A stretch of DNA of 64,000 bases. Origin: an uncultured Winogradskyella sp. (GTDB lineage Bacteria > Bacteroidota > Bacteroidia > Flavobacteriales > Flavobacteriaceae). Shown here one piece after another: positions 63,848-64,000 of this stretch; positions within the stretch are counted from its first letter, which is position 1; each line of letters opens with the position of its first letter. The DNA lies in the NCBI RefSeq assembly GCF_947501905.1, contig NZ_CANMXL010000002.1:372001-436000 (forward strand), written 5' to 3'. Below the pieces are notes generated by a model. It made no database searches, was not told the DNA's origin, and worked only from the letters and a program-made list of their open reading frames with translations. The translations under genes were made by a program, and so were the position numbers.

Positions 63848-64000
63848 TTACCACTTCATTATAGCACTTCCCCAAGTAAAACCACTACCAAAAGCAGCTA
63901 AAACTACATTATCGCCTTCTTTTATTTTTCCTTCTTCCCAAGCCTCTGTTAATGCAATCGGGATTGATGCTGCAGTAGTATTACCATAACGCATAATGTT
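63848..64000 (-). CDS. fabH: Beta-ketoacyl-ACP synthase III, C-terminal end (5' end outside window)
   Basis: The 50 visible residues run [20 protein letters not shown], then [22 protein letters not shown] and a TAA stop (63848-63850 on the plus strand). The Asn in RYGNT and the GSGFTWGSA end are hallmarks of FabH, which condenses acetyl-CoA with malonyl-ACP to start fatty-acid synthesis. The active Cys and His lie outside the window. Genes of this type can occur as several copies, so it may be a FabH paralogue. Confidence 0.9.
   Translation of the reverse strand, partial: NIMRYGNTTAASIPIALTEAWEEGKIKEGDNVVLAAFGSGFTWGSAIMKW

Noticed and set aside
1-64000. tRNA or rRNA genes
   Set aside because: No cloverleaf with a TTCGA-type arm or rRNA-like conserved stretch was recognised by eye; a tRNAscan run would be decisive.

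Overview
The window is chromosomal DNA from a marine-type Flavobacteriaceae (Bacteroidota). The evidence is low GC, GldI of the gliding machinery, several proteins ending in type IX secretion (T9SS) sorting domains, Bacteroidota-restricted families (DUF3810, DUF4295, DUF6503), a TonB receptor with a carboxypeptidase-like N-terminal domain, and many promoters of the Bacteroidota form TTG-N18-20-TAnnTTTG. The genus cannot be fixed from the sequence alone. No phage, insertion sequence, CRISPR array, tRNA or rRNA was seen.

Layout. 1-8.4 kb: end of an M16 peptidase, a PqqB-like metallo-hydrolase lipoprotein, a DinB-like protein, ndk, the overlapping operon nrnA-gldI-cyclophilin/FKBP lipoprotein, then divergent pepD and a DUF3810 membrane zinc protease. 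8.4-12.7 kb: two secreted amidohydrolases carrying three amidohydrolase domains, only one of which keeps its metal ligands. 12.8-24.0 kb: an ECF sigma factor with a membrane TPR partner (minus strand), facing a TPR-CHAT caspase-like protein and a 2211-residue secreted M36 metalloprotease with BspA repeats. The last two genes share an identical-spacing promoter-like element, GGGTGA-N15-AGAACA. 24-27.4 kb: DUF6503 lipoprotein, SpoU RNA methyltransferase, M48 peptidase and a TfoX-like protein. 27.4-41.6 kb: a minus-strand surface-protein operon (T9SS protein, self-processing fibre-like protein, six-module LRR protein, FN3 lipoprotein), an outer-membrane barrel protein, and two tandem membrane TPR-LuxR regulators. 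These are tied together by repeated TGTCCAC-N4-TGTCCAC boxes, followed by a structured GC-rich island and a 33-residue membrane peptide. 41.6-64 kb: mostly housekeeping genes (rimO, ftsY, rpmB-rpmG-DUF4295, cinA, recR, an E2 acyltransferase, fabH end), plus a serine hydrolase, an amidase, a LytS/LytTR pair, a sodium symporter, a PRTase-HAD pair and a TonB-dependent receptor.

Two parts look like linked but uncharacterised systems. One is the sigma/anti-sigma/CHAT/M36 module, read as envelope-stress or damage signalling that controls proteases. The other is the TPR-LuxR regulators with their shared operator boxes and a surface adhesin operon. Several translation starts (pepD, rimO, the SpoU methylase, the sodium symporter) were moved downstream because the longest reading frame begins inside or upstream of a recognisable -7 promoter element.
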